A DNA stretch of 64,000 bases from Photobacterium rosenbergii (GTDB lineage Bacteria > Pseudomonadota > Gammaproteobacteria > Enterobacterales > Vibrionaceae). Position 1 is the stretch's first letter, and each line of letters starts with the position of its first letter. Below the pieces are notes generated by a model that had not been told where the DNA came from, did not search any database, and saw nothing but the letters and a program-made list of their open reading frames with translations. Below are positions 35,622 to 45,900 of the stretch, in pieces. The stretch spans positions 1-64,000 of the forward strand of contig NZ_PYMB01000019.1 of NCBI RefSeq assembly GCF_003026455.1. Direction: 5' to 3'. The translations under genes and the position numbers were made by a program.

Positions 35622-38579
35622 ATGGATTACAAAAAATTAAATACGTTTAATCAACTCTGCGGGCAAGAGCTCTTTGATACTGTTGGCTTGAGTTTGTATG
35701 AAGCCTTTGCTGTCGATAAAGTTATCATTGGCTCTGTTCATGATGACAATGAAGGCGTACATATCCTTTCTAGTTGTTTTCAAGGGGAGAGAGGGGAGAA
35801 GAGCTACTTTCCTCTAATCAATGTCCCAGAAAATCAAGTCGTTGAACTCTGTCAGCGGGTGATTATCCCGAATGCACTTGAACAGGCTTACCCGCTATAT
35901 ACTAACCAGCATGTTGAGTCGGCTGAGACGTATGTTGGAATTCCTCTTTATGCGAGAAACCAACAGCTGGTTGGTGTCCTTTCCTGTATTTTCAAACGTC
36001 GTTTTGATTCCGTTGATGCCTTATGCGAGTTTTGCGAGACATTCACTGGCTATCTTGGGCATGAAGTCGGCTACGAAACCTTATTGATGCGGCAATCGCA
36101 ACTACAATGGCAGTTGGAAGAAGGGCAAAGGGTCGCAAAAGTCGGAAGCTGGATTTGGAATCTCCAAGAAGAGTATTTCGAATGGAGCAAAGAAGTCTAT
36201 CGCATCTACGATATCAAGGATGAATCGGTACTACCCACCTTATCACTGCTATCAGCGTTGATTCACCCAGAAGATCGCGAATGGGTCCTCGACACCCTTC
36301 ACCGTTCAATCGAAAGCGATGCCGTCAATTACAACTTGGTTCACCGAGTTCAGCTTTGGGATGGCACCATTAAGTACCTGCGCAAGCGTGCCGAGGTACT
36401 GCGTGATAGCCAAGGTAAGGCGATAGAAATGCGCGGTACTGTTCACGATGTGACGGATGTGTATCAAATCTCGGCCAAATTAAATAAAGCTTCTCGCCAA
36501 CTGACAACGACATTCAATTCTGTTGATGAAGGGATTTGGGAATTTGATCTTGAGCGTCGAGAACTGGCGACATCGGCTAAGTTTTGGCATCTGCTTGGCC
36601 GTGAAAAACCTAAAGAAGGGGATGATCTCGAGGCCTGGTTATCGTGCATTGTTGAAGAAGACAGGGATGAAGGTGTTGATTATTTTGATCGCTTCATTCA
36701 GCAACAGCATGCTTCCGTTTTTCAGTTTGAGTTCCGGTTAAAACCCTGTAGCCGGGTTGCGGTTGATGGCAATGAGTGCTGGCTGACAGTTAAAGGTAGT
36801 ATTGTCGCTCGGGATGAGAATGGAAAGCCAACTAAAGTTGCAGGTATCCAGCGAGATATTACCCATACCGTTGAGGCCAAGCGGCAATTGGACCGAGCCC
36901 AGGTGGTATTTGATAACACCTCGGAATGCATTTTGATCACCGATAAACACAACAAAATTATATCGGTTAACCGTGCATTCGAAGAGACGACGGGCTATCG
37001 GGAAAAAGAATTACTTGGTTTATCTCCGAGTATCTTGTCATCAGGGATCCATGACGCAAAGTACTACCATTCTCTGTGGCACAACTTGAACCGATATGGG
37101 CACTGGAAAGGCGAGGTCTGGAACAGGCGCAAGAATGGTGAAATCTACCCGGAAGAAATATCGATCAATGTGATCCGCGATGATAATGAAGAGATCATCA
37201 ACTTCGTAGCAGTATTTCGGGATATTAGCCATTGGAAAAAAGCCGAAGAACAACTGACTTTCTTTGCTTACAAGGATCCGCTTACCGGCCTGGTAAATCG
37301 CCGTAGTTTTGTTCAGCGGGTGAAAAAGCATATATCTTCAATTGATGATAAGCGCGCTCAAACGTTCTCGTTATTGTTCATTGATATGGACGACTTTAAG
37401 TCGCTTAACGATCTTTATGGCCATGACTTTGGTGACAAGGTCTTGGTCCATATTGCCAGTTGCCTAAAGCGTGTTTTTCCTGTTGCAGATGATATCTGCC
37501 GTTACGGCGGTGATGAATTTTGTGTGCTGTTGCCTGAAACCACGTCTGGAGCGGCAAGGGTATGGGGGCAACAAGTTGTAGATAGTGTTGCTGAAGCTTT
37601 TGTCTTGGATGATATTGAGGTGAATACCACTGTTAGTATTGGTATTTCGACTTACCCGGAGAGCGGTGAAACCCATACTGAGTTGCTAAAGAACGCTGAC
37701 TACGCCATGTACAACATGAAAGGGCAGGGTCGAAATGGGATTTGTCAGTACGATAGTGCTCTTCAGTCAGACTACATAGAAAAACTAAAAATGCGTGATC
37801 GCTTGAAAAAGGCGATCTCCGATGAGTTACTAACCGTATATTACCAACCTGTTGTGGATGCAAAAACGGGGCAAATCAGCCGGTTTGAAGCCTTGATTCG
37901 GTGGATTGATGAAATTGAGGGAAGTATCTCGCCTGCTGAGTTTATTCCTGTGGCAGAGCGCTACGGTTTGATCAGACCGTTGGGAGACTTTGTACTCCAT
38001 CAAGTGTGCCGTGATCTGAAACAACTCCATCAGTTTGGTTTTTCGGATGTGACTATCAGCCTAAATCGGTCGGTGAAAGAGTTTATCAGTAGCAATGGGC
38101 TCCCCCCAATCTGGGACACGATTGAATCTTATGGTTTGCCTTTGAACGCAATCATTGTCGAGATCACTGAGTCGACAGCATCGAGTGAGAGTAGTGATAT
38201 CCAATCGCTGTTATCGTCGTTTAAACAGAAGGGGATAGAGATTGCTCTGGATGATTTTGGTACCGGTTTTTCTTCATTGAGTTCGATTGTAGAACTTAGA
38301 CCCAATATCATCAAAATCGATCGTAGCTTTATAGAAGGGATAGACAAGCAGGAAAATCGAACCTTGGTGTCTTTGATTATTGATTTGAGCCATAAGCTAG
38401 GGATTCAGGTGGTGGCAGAAGGGGTTGAGACTCGCAAGCAGCTGAATATTTTGCGGGAGATGAACTGCCATTTTGTTCAGGGCTTCTTCTACAGTCCTGC
38501 TGTTCCATTTTCTAACTGTATTTCAATCCTTGAAGGGCAGTTGTTGGGCCAAGCGCTGGCTAAACAGGTGCGTAAGTAA
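35622..38579 (+). CDS. GAF-PAS-PAS-PAS-GGDEF-EAL c-di-GMP signalling protein
   Basis: 985 residues from ATG 35622; no membrane helix. Order: GAF-like domain (about 1-150), three PAS domains (starting near 168, 294 and 428; the last has VFDNTSECILITDKHNKIISVNRAFEETTGY), GGDEF with intact RYGGDEF (about 628), and EAL with intact FEALIRWID (about 755), DDFGTGFSSLS and KIDRSFI. Both enzymatic motifs look complete, so it could make or break down c-di-GMP. The frame opens at 35481, but the extra 47 residues are Cys-rich and unlike the domain; the start remains uncertain because no ribosome site is strong. Confidence 0.88.
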   Translation: MDYKKLNTFNQLCGQELFDTVGLSLYEAFAVDKVIIGSVHDDNEGVHILSSCFQGERGEKSYFPLINVPENQVVELCQRVIIPNALEQAYPLYTNQHVESAETYVGIPLYARNQQLVGVLSCIFKRRFDSVDALCEFCETFTGYLGHEVGYETLLMRQSQLQWQLEEGQRVAKVGSWIWNLQEEYFEWSKEVYRIYDIKDESVLPTLSLLSALIHPEDREWVLDTLHRSIESDAVNYNLVHRVQLWDGTIKYLRKRAEVLRDSQGKAIEMRGTVHDVTDVYQISAKLNKASRQLTTTFNSVDEGIWEFDLERRELATSAKFWHLLGREKPKEGDDLEAWLSCIVEEDRDEGVDYFDRFIQQQHASVFQFEFRLKPCSRVAVDGNECWLTVKGSIVARDENGKPTKVAGIQRDITHTVEAKRQLDRAQVVFDNTSECILITDKHNKIISVNRAFEETTGYREKELLGLSPSILSSGIHDAKYYHSLWHNLNRYGHWKGEVWNRRKNGEIYPEEISINVIRDDNEEIINFVAVFRDISHWKKAEEQLTFFAYKDPLTGLVNRRSFVQRVKKHISSIDDKRAQTFSLLFIDMDDFKSLNDLYGHDFGDKVLVHIASCLKRVFPVADDICRYGGDEFCVLLPETTSGAARVWGQQVVDSVAEAFVLDDIEVNTTVSIGISTYPESGETHTELLKNADYAMYNMKGQGRNGICQYDSALQSDYIEKLKMRDRLKKAISDELLTVYYQPVVDAKTGQISRFEALIRWIDEIEGSISPAEFIPVAERYGLIRPLGDFVLHQVCRDLKQLHQFGFSDVTISLNRSVKEFISSNGLPPIWDTIESYGLPLNAIIVEITESTASSESSDIQSLLSSFKQKGIEIALDDFGTGFSSLSSIVELRPNIIKIDRSFIEGIDKQENRTLVSLIIDLSHKLGIQVVAEGVETRKQLNILREMNCHFVQGFFYSPAVPFSNCISILEGQLLGQALAKQVRK

Positions 38580-38645
38580 ACTTGACTTGGATTTGTTGGG
38601 TTTAACTGAGTAAGATGTCGGTCTTGTTGTTCGTGGAGTAGGCCC

Positions 38646-39293
38646 ATGCAGGCAGTTTGTTTTGATTTTGATGGTACCTTGGTCGATTCTGAAATTTTTC
38701 ATGCTCAGAATTGGAGCCAATATCTGTCGGGCTTGAATATCGATATCTCAGCACATGATTTTTTAGCGGATTTCGCAGGTGTTCCATGGGAGAAAGTCGC
38801 TAACCATTTCTCTTCAATGGCTCCGATTCCCCATAGTACCTCGACCGTGGTATCTGATATGGAGCGATTGACCTATCAAGCTATTGTGGAAAGAGGGATC
38901 CCTGCTAAGCAGGGGGCGTTTGATTTGATTAAATCTCTTCATGGTTCTCTACCATTAGCTGTGGTAACGGGTTCTCCTAGGGTTTATGTTGAGGGAATCT
39001 TGTCGCATCTTGGTTGGCTGCATTATTTTGATCATGTGTTCTGCGGTGAAGATGTCGCAAATAACAAGCCCGCACCGGAAATCTATCAGCTTGCTTGCCG
39101 TACCTTAGGCGTTCGGGAGCACCAAGCAGTGGCGATTGAAGATAGCCAGACTGGCGCTCAATCAGCATTTACTGCCGGCCTGAGGTTGGTCGTGGTCAAT
39201 GACTTGCATCCGTTTGGTGCGGAAATGACCCCTTATCGCTATGACAACTTGGCAGAGGCGCAAGCGCAGCAGGCTAAATGGCTTGTCGCATAA
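38646..39293 (+). CDS. HAD-superfamily phosphatase (beta-phosphoglucomutase/Gph-like)
   Basis: 215 residues. Motif I DFDGTLVDSE (Asp nucleophile), motif II VVTGSPR, motif III with Lys (NNKPAPEIY) and motif IV AIEDSQTGAQSA are all intact, with a helical cap between motifs I and II. It should dephosphorylate a small sugar phosphate or similar in the cytoplasm. It follows the GGDEF-EAL gene by 66 bp and precedes the conserved 88-residue gene. Confidence 0.88.
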   Translation: MQAVCFDFDGTLVDSEIFHAQNWSQYLSGLNIDISAHDFLADFAGVPWEKVANHFSSMAPIPHSTSTVVSDMERLTYQAIVERGIPAKQGAFDLIKSLHGSLPLAVVTGSPRVYVEGILSHLGWLHYFDHVFCGEDVANNKPAPEIYQLACRTLGVREHQAVAIEDSQTGAQSAFTAGLRLVVVNDLHPFGAEMTPYRYDNLAEAQAQQAKWLVA

Positions 39294-39377
39294 CACCCGT
39301 TTTTTCGCCTATGATATAGGCAAAGAACCAAGATTCTGTAAACCGGCCATATTGTAGGCCCTGTTAAAGGCATTGTA

Positions 39378-39644
39378 ATGCAAGACGAAGATATCATGAC
39401 TGGCGATATGCTGGTTGAAACGGTTAAGAACCAACTTGAAGAAGGCAATCCTATCAAGGTAAAAGAAACCTTGATGCGTTTGATGATGACAGGTACGGCC
39501 CGTGAAGAGGCTATCGAAATGATGGCCTGTGCCCTGTCTGTTGAAGTATTTGACGTAGCCAAGAATGGCGGCAGCTTTGATTTGAAACGATACAGTGAAA
39601 ATTTGGATGCCCTGCCTGATATGCCTTGGGATTTCGAAGACTAA
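39378..39644 (+). CDS. Conserved hypothetical protein, 88 residues
   Basis: Not assigned to a function. Acidic and helical, no signal peptide. The core IKVKETLMRLMMTGTAREEAIEMMACALSVEVF suggests a compact helical cytoplasmic protein, and the C-terminus is aromatic and acidic (DMPWDFED). The ATG lies 84 bp after the HAD gene and a perfect terminator at 39662-39688 follows, so it ends that transcript. Confidence 0.78.
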   Translation: MQDEDIMTGDMLVETVKNQLEEGNPIKVKETLMRLMMTGTAREEAIEMMACALSVEVFDVAKNGGSFDLKRYSENLDALPDMPWDFED

Positions 39645-39661
39645 CTTTTGGGTTAGCTCAC

Positions 39662-39688
39662 AAAAAAGCCGCTTATAGCGGCTTTTTT
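39662..39688 (+). terminator. Terminator after the 88-residue gene
   Basis: AAAAAAGCCGC and GCGGCTTTTTT around loop TTATA; the A and T tracts make it usable on both strands. Confidence 0.93.
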
Positions 39689-40119
39689 GTTGCCTATATG
39701 TTTTGGTTTTGTTTCTCGTGCTTGGGTGGGATCTATTTTGAGAAAAATCTGTACTGGATACCAAAATAGAGAAAAATGTCGCATGGGGCCGTTCAGGTGT
39801 CACTTTTTTTAAAATAAGCACTTGAAAACAACAAAAAACACGAAACTTTTCCCGTGCTAGTCTAGCATATAAAACTGCTTTCATGGCTTCTTGGTGGTTT
39901 AAATCACTGGATGATAGAAAAATAGTAGATAACTGGTCTGGTTTGTTCGTATATGTTGGGTTTTTCTTGTGTGACCAAGCTCAAAAACAGTTCGTTGTGC
40001 TGGTTTGGAATAAAATACTAGTTTGATTTGTTGTCTTTAAGTTAAAAAACGGTCACACATTCCAAGGTTTTTTCTTTATTGTGTATATATCTTTTAACGA
40101 GGCAGCAAGGAAACAAAAG
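39689..40119. promoter_or_regulatory. Upstream region of alanine dehydrogenase
   Basis: 430 bp, AT-rich, no gene. It contains a perfect 9-bp inverted repeat TCTATTTTG (39732-39740) and CAAAATAGA (39762-39770), and a direct repeat GAGAAAAAT (39740-39748, 39769-39777). Lrp/AsnC-type regulation of ald is common in related bacteria; these could be its sites, by inference. Confidence 0.45.
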
Positions 40120-41235
40120 ATGATTATTGGTGTACCTAAGGAAATTAAAGTTCACGAATACCGTGTGGGTATGGTACCGGCTTCAGTTAGCGAGGCGGTT
40201 GCACATGGACACAAGGTATACGTTGAAACCAATGCTGGTGCTGGTATCGGCTTTAGCGATCAGGACTACATTGATGCAGGTGCCCAGATTCTGCCAACTG
40301 CTGAGGCGGTATTTGCAGAGTCAGAGATGATTGTAAAGGTTAAGGAGCCACAAGCCGTAGAACGTGCCATGCTTCGTGAAGGCCAAATCCTATTTACTTA
40401 CCTTCACCTTGCGCCAGACCCAGAGCAGACTCACGACCTAGTTAACAGCAAGGCTGTATGTATTGCTTACGAAACTGTTACAGATGATAAAGGCCGCCTA
40501 CCACTATTGGCTCCTATGTCAGAAGTTGCCGGCCGTATGTCAATCCAAGCCGGTGCACAGGCACTTGAGAAGTCACACGGTGGCCGCGGTATGTTGCTAG
40601 CAGGCGTACCGGGCGTAGAGCCAGCGAAAGTGGTTATCATCGGTGGTGGTGTTGTAGGTGCTAACGCTGCACAAATGGCTGTCGGCCTACGTGCTGATGT
40701 TGTTGTTCTAGACCGCAATATCGATGTGCTGCGCCAACTTGATGCTCAGTTTGGTGGTTCTGTACAGTGTGTGTACTCGACTAAAGATGCGATTGAAAAA
40801 CACGTACTGGAAGCTGACCTTGTTGTTGGTGGTGTATTGGTTGCTGGTGCTGCTGCGCCTAAGCTAGTCACTGCTGAAATGATCAAGAAGATGAAGCCAG
40901 GTGCTGCGATTGTTGATGTAGCAATCGATCAGGGCGGCTGTGTTGAAACTTCACATGCAACCACTCACAGCGATCCAACTTACATTGTTGATGACGTTGT
41001 TCACTACTGTGTAGCGAACATGCCTGGTGCGGTTGCTCGCACATCCACATTCGCACTGAACAACGTGACTCTGCCTTACATCCTTAAACTAGCAGATAAA
41101 GGCTACAAAGCAGCACTGCAAGAAGACAAGCACCTGCTGAACGGTTTGAATGTATACCGTGGCCAGATCACTTGCGAAGAAGTGTCGGAAGCACTAGACC
41201 TTCCATACCTAGCTCCAGAAAAAGCGCTAGCGTAA
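40120..41235 (+). CDS. ald: Alanine dehydrogenase
   Basis: 371 residues, the normal size. MIIGVPKEIKVHEYRVGMVP is the alanine dehydrogenase/PNT N-terminus; MIVKVKEPQ and FTYLHLAPD hold the substrate-site residues; VVIIGGGVVGANAAQMAVGL is the NAD-binding turn. The enzyme interconverts L-alanine and pyruvate plus ammonia with NAD in the cytoplasm. ATG 40120 has AAGGAAACAAAAG upstream; the longer frame from 40081 is not needed. Terminator at 41254-41282. Confidence 0.95.
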   Translation: MIIGVPKEIKVHEYRVGMVPASVSEAVAHGHKVYVETNAGAGIGFSDQDYIDAGAQILPTAEAVFAESEMIVKVKEPQAVERAMLREGQILFTYLHLAPDPEQTHDLVNSKAVCIAYETVTDDKGRLPLLAPMSEVAGRMSIQAGAQALEKSHGGRGMLLAGVPGVEPAKVVIIGGGVVGANAAQMAVGLRADVVVLDRNIDVLRQLDAQFGGSVQCVYSTKDAIEKHVLEADLVVGGVLVAGAAAPKLVTAEMIKKMKPGAAIVDVAIDQGGCVETSHATTHSDPTYIVDDVVHYCVANMPGAVARTSTFALNNVTLPYILKLADKGYKAALQEDKHLLNGLNVYRGQITCEEVSEALDLPYLAPEKALA

Positions 41236-41253
41236 TCTAAACTTTCGAACACT

Positions 41254-41282
41254 AAATCCCTGCTCCGGCAGGGATTTTTTTT
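41254..41282 (+). terminator. Terminator of ald
   Basis: AAATCCCTGC, loop TCCG, GCAGGGATTT, then a long T-run. Confidence 0.93.
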
Positions 41283-41297
41283 GCCTATAGTATGCCT

Positions 41298-41344
41298 GAG
41301 AGGCGAGAGGCGAGAGGCGAGAGGCGAGAGGCGAGAGGCGAGAG
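41298..41344. repeat. 7-bp tandem array (GAGAGGC), 6.7 copies
   Basis: Six perfect head-to-tail copies of GAGAGGC followed by GAGAG. It lies 16 bp beyond the ald terminator, in non-coding DNA between convergent genes. Confidence 0.97.
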
Positions 41345-41352
41345 TGATATGA

Positions 41353-41375
41353 CCCCCGTAAAGTAGATACGGGGG
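41353..41375. repeat. Inverted repeat next to heptamer array
   Basis: CCCCCGTA (41353-41360) and TACGGGGG (41368-41375), loop of seven; eight perfect base pairs. No T-run on the plus strand beyond TTAAA. Confidence 0.8.
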
Positions 41376-41622
41376 TTAAATTCCACGGGACATTAAGCAT
41401 TAAATTTTGCTTTGATTTTAGCTGCTTATATGTATCTTTTTACATTAGGAACAAATAATAAATAAGTTTGTTAACTATTAAGTATTCCAATTAATTGTCA
41501 GTGTAGATTGCTAATTTAGGCAAAGATGTATGAATTAAAAATGACTAAATACAGAGGTTTAAAATAAAATATATGACAAATTAGCTATTGCTGTCTGTAA
41601 AATTAGTGTTCAAACTAAATAA
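41376..41622. other. AT-rich spacer between the two heptamer arrays
   Basis: No coding frame or recognisable RNA gene. TAGCTATTGC near 41583 resembles the complement of the second array unit. Confidence 0.45.
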
Positions 41623-41746
41623 GCCAATAGCCAATAGCCAATAGCCAATAGCCAATAGCCAATAGCCAATAGCCAATAGCCAATAGCCAATAGCCAATAG
41701 CCAATAGCCAATAGCCAATAGCCAATAGCCAATAGCCAATAGCCAA
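41623..41746. repeat. 7-bp tandem array (GCCAATA), 17.7 copies
   Basis: Seventeen perfect head-to-tail copies of GCCAATA (41623-41741) followed by GCCAA. No interruptions. It ends directly beside the terminator of the L,D-transpeptidase-like gene. Confidence 0.97.
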
Positions 41747-41780
41747 ATAAAAAAACAGCAGCTTAAATAAGCTGCTGTTT
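41747..41780 (-). terminator. Terminator of the L,D-transpeptidase-like gene
   Basis: Perfect 13-bp stem AAACAGCAGCTTA (41753-41765) with TAAGCTGCTGTTT (41768-41780), followed on the minus strand by a T-rich tract. Confidence 0.92.
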
Positions 41781-41809
41781 AGTAAACAATAATAACAGGG
41801 AAAATGAGA

Positions 41810-42457
41810 TTATGCGTGCGCGTAGATAACGCTGCCACCTTTGATGGTGTCGATAATTTCCCTTGAAAGCTCTGTAGGTAGCGCAGGGCAACCCCAACTA
41901 CGGCCAAGGTAACCGTGGCGGTTAACGAATGACTGGGTAGCGTAATCGGCACCATGAATCACGATATAGCGTTGGCGGGCTTTGTCATTTACCCCTGGCG
42001 TCAAGCCATCAAGGCGTAGCGAGTAACCATTGCCACCGTAGTAGGTGGTATCCGTCAGGAAGGTGCCAAGAGAGGTCTGGCGTGAGTTCACAATGTTCGA
42101 GAACTTAGTCGCGTTTTTACCGCCGCTGTTCACGCCATGAGAAACGAGAGTACGGTAGAGCAGTTTGTTGCGCTTAAGGTCAACGACAAAGAAACGTTCT
42201 TTAGTCGAAGGCAAGCTGTAATCGATAATCGTTAAAATAGGTCTTTTACGGCCTTTGGTATTGTAATAAGCCTCGTAGGCTTCTTTAAATACTTGATAGT
42301 TAATAACTCCATTTAACTTTGCTTTGTTATAAGCATCTTTCACTAAGATGTCTGCTTGCTCATTTTTCGAGTAAGGCTGGCTGGATATAACACTTGCGGT
42401 AGCCTGCAATGGCAACATGAATAGTGCCAGTGCAAATAATACGGTTAGCTTTTTCAT
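41810..42457 (-). CDS. Exported murein L,D-transpeptidase-like (YkuD-type) protein
   Basis: 215 residues with a signal peptide (cut after LPLQATA). The C-terminal half carries the catalytic layout HG..., then SWGCPA with the nucleophile Cys, preceded by YIVIHGADYATQSF; this is the murein L,D-transpeptidase catalytic family. Such periplasmic enzymes form 3-3 crosslinks or attach lipoproteins to peptidoglycan. ATG 42457 begins the signal peptide; the longer frame to 42514 adds 19 polar residues and is not used. Confidence 0.87.
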   Translation of the reverse strand: MKKLTVLFALALFMLPLQATASVISSQPYSKNEQADILVKDAYNKAKLNGVINYQVFKEAYEAYYNTKGRKRPILTIIDYSLPSTKERFFVVDLKRNKLLYRTLVSHGVNSGGKNATKFSNIVNSRQTSLGTFLTDTTYYGGNGYSLRLDGLTPGVNDKARQRYIVIHGADYATQSFVNRHGYLGRSWGCPALPTELSREIIDTIKGGSVIYAHA

Positions 42458-42941
42458 TGTCCCTGTAAAATGTTCAATAATGTCGTTGATGTTGGTTGCA
42501 GCTGACTTTAACACAAAAAAAAGGACATTTAAGTTGAGTGTTCGCGGAAGGGAGAGGATAGGAAAAGCAAAAAAATCCCGTTTTATTGCTGAGTGCTGTT
42601 CAAAAAATAATTAATTACAAGTAATTAAAAGCGATTGTCATTTTTATATGAAATTTTGTCTCAAAGGTGAAAAAATCCACCAAATTATTCACTGTTACAA
42701 TTGTCAATACGATAATTTATTGTTTGTTAAAGCCAAATCTTATGTCATATTTTGAAAACAAAGAAATGTTAGCAGTTTGACTGTTTGATTGAAAATTGAG
42801 CGCTTTATCGCAGTTTTTTACTTCTTTGATGAAAGGGCAGAAACAGAACGATTAATGTTATTGCATATGAAGTTCACTAATGTTGCTTGTAAATTGTCAT
42901 TTTAAAAATGATAAACCACCTGTTTTTCTTGCTCTTTGCAT
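42458..42941. other. Intergenic region, no supported gene
   Basis: AT-rich upstream region of the L,D-transpeptidase-like gene. I see no RNA gene or clear operator. Confidence 0.45.
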
Positions 42942-42972
42942 AAAAAATGCGCAGGAAAGGGCCTGCGCATTG
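42942..42972 (-). terminator. Terminator of the chitinase gene
   Basis: ATGCGCAGG (42947-42955) pairs with CCTGCGCAT (42962-42970); on the minus strand the stem is followed by TTTTTTA. Confidence 0.88.
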
Positions 42973-42989
42973 GTTTTATGCTGAATAGG

Positions 42990-45900
42990 TTAAATTGTGC
43001 ACACTATTGCCCAGCTACCATCACTGCCAGGTGTTGAACTGCTCCACCAGTTAGCCTGATAAACAACACCGTTGTAGATGATTTTATCGCCCTGGTTGGC
43101 ATGGCTTGGATTACCTGCCCAATCAGTTTGAGGCCAGTTAGGGTAAGTGTTGATGCCGGTTGTGTTGCAGGTTCCATCACCACCGCCCGGGTTTCCACCA
43201 TCCCCATCGCCGCTGCCGATTGAACCTAATGGTAAATCAGGCTGCTCTGACTTAAATGCGTAATCTTTACCATTTATGTTGACGCTATAGTTGGCCGGGC
43301 CAGAAATAGGCAGGTAGTAAACCATGTCTAGTTCATAGGTTCCGCCATCAGGTAGGCTCTTCCATCCAGGTAGGGTAAAGGCCACCCGGTGCATCACACC
43401 ATCCAAACCACCAATGTTATTGGCTCGGGTATGACCGGATGCGATAACCTTCAAACCGCCGCCGGATTGATCTTTGGCGTTGTCCGGCGCTGAGGTTGGA
43501 ATATCAAACTGGAACTCTGTACCCCCAGGGATATCTTGGCCGGTGTTATTGGTAAAGGTAATCTTCGGGTTAATAGGGTAGTTCTGATCGCCGACTTTAA
43601 AGCCTGATACATCAACTTTGATATCAAGTGCCTCAGTTGGGATAGCTCCCGTTGCTACCTTGTTGCCATACGGAGTTGCCGATTTGAACTTCTCGTAGAT
43701 GGCTTTGGTCATGGTATTACCCATGTGGTATTCACCATTGCCTGTCTTACAGGCATTTTCAGTGGCGTCAACCGCTGTGCGGTTACCGTTGGCATCAAAG
43801 ACATAGCAGTTGTAATCGCCTGCGAGTTCCCAGAACATGATCCCACCGATTTCTTTGTCGATGACGTAATCCGCTTTGACATTAATCGACGCTTTATCTT
43901 CAGTTGACAGGAAGACTTTCTTGTCGGCATTCCATAACCATGGAGCGACGGCAACACTGTCGTAGTGGCGGGTATAACTGCCGACTAATTGATGCTCAGG
44001 GTTGTTAGCCGGCTCTAGGCTGTAGGCGGTGCTATAACTACCAAAAATCCCTTCGGCAAGGTTCATTGCATGCCACATTGGGTTTGAACCTGCTCCCATC
44101 TCTTCGCCTGCTGCATTCTTGTCATGCCATAGGTTATCGATACCGACGGCGCCATGGCCACAGTTATTCTTCTCACCTTCGCCAGTGCCTGGCGCACACT
44201 GTGATTGGTTTGGCAGTGCTGCACGACCCCAAAGGCCATTTTCACCGCCAGTTACGCCTTGCCAGCCTCGGGTATAGTAAGGCACCCCGATGTTAATACG
44301 CCCAGCTGGCATTGAGCCGCGGAAATAGTGGTATGCCCAGTCAGTGTTGAGGTAGCCAATGCCACCATAAGCGGCGGTACCATAGACATTCCATTGTGCT
44401 AGCTCAGAATCTTTGCCGGTGTCGAACAGGGCAGCATTGTGACCGACATGATCGTTCCAAGCCCCATGTAAGTCATAAGACATAATGTTGACGTAGTCGA
44501 GGTACTTGGTGACATCGAAATCTTCCATACCACGCAGCAAGTAACCTGACGATGGCGCCGCAATTGTCAGCATGTAGTGAATGCCATCTTGTTCAGAGGC
44601 TTGGTCAAGCTTGTGACGAAGCACCTTCATCAATTCTTGGTACGAAGCCCACAAGTAAGCTCGGCGAGGCTCCATGAAGGCTTTGTCATCCGGATTACCG
44701 GCGCCTGCCATTGAGGTCGGGTATTCGTAGTCGATGTCTAGACCATCGAACTGATATTGACGCATCATGGCGACGGCAGAAGTGGCAAATTTCTCGATAC
44801 CGGCATGGTTGATCGAGCCATCAGCATTGGTAGTCATGGTGTAGAAGCCACCATCAGCAACACGGCTACCATCAGCGGCGAAATGACCGCCTGTTTCGGC
44901 CCAGCCACCAATGGATATCAAGGTTTTGACGTCATGCTTCTTTTTATAGGTAGCAAGTGCACCAAAGTGTCCTTTGAAGCCTAGGGTGGGATCTATTTCT
45001 ACACCCGGCCACTCTTTACCTGTTGCTGGGTTGGTTGGGTCGGTTGTGTCTCCAACATTCACTTTGCCATCGCTGCCAATACTGACAAAGGCGTAGTTAA
45101 TATGGGTTAGCTGCTCCCACGGAATGTCACTCACTAAGTATGAGGCTTGAGGATCGTCTCCACTGCGCCAACTGGTAAAGTAGCCAATAACACGTCGGGG
45201 GTGGTCAGCCCCCATGATTTCACGCCCTTGATCATCATAGATCGTACAGTAAGGGACGTTTACCCCTTCAGTTTGGTACAGGCCATCTGGTCGGCAACTT
45301 TGGGTTGTTACGCCGCCATTAACCGTGAGTGTTGATAAACTGGAATCAGCAGTGCCTCCTAGATCGTCAGTTGCACGGGCAAAGAGGACGATACTGCCAG
45401 TTTGAGAAGGTGTGTAGTCAAGTGTATAAGGGGCTGTGGCAACGGTGCCAATTAATGAGCCGTTGGCAAAAAAGTCGACTTTTTCAACGTTTCCATCGCT
45501 GTCATCGGCTGTCGCACTAAGAGTAATATATTCGCCCTGTTCAATGTTATCGGTAGACAGGGTAAGCGTTATCGTCGGCAGAATGTTTGCTGTTTCCTGC
45601 ACCGTGACTGTTTGGGTCGCTTCTGTTTGCTCCCCTTTGTCATCAGTTGCGATCACTTTGAGTACTTGGGTACCAGCTACCGCCGTCCAGTTTATGCTGT
45701 AGGGTGGCTGGGAGACGGAACCTAGCAAAGAGGTGCCCAAATAGAACTCGACACTGGTAACAGTGCCATCACTATCACTGGCATCTGCGGCAAATGTAAC
45801 GATATCGCCGACAACTAGTTGTGCGCTGGATGATGGGGAAGTGATCGACACCGTCGGTGGCTGGTTTATTGCACCGGTAGAGCACTCATCAACATACGAC

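Noticed and set aside
41298..41746. CRISPR or REP elements
   Set aside because: Units of 7 bp without spacers are simple tandem repeats, not CRISPR; no cas genes nearby.
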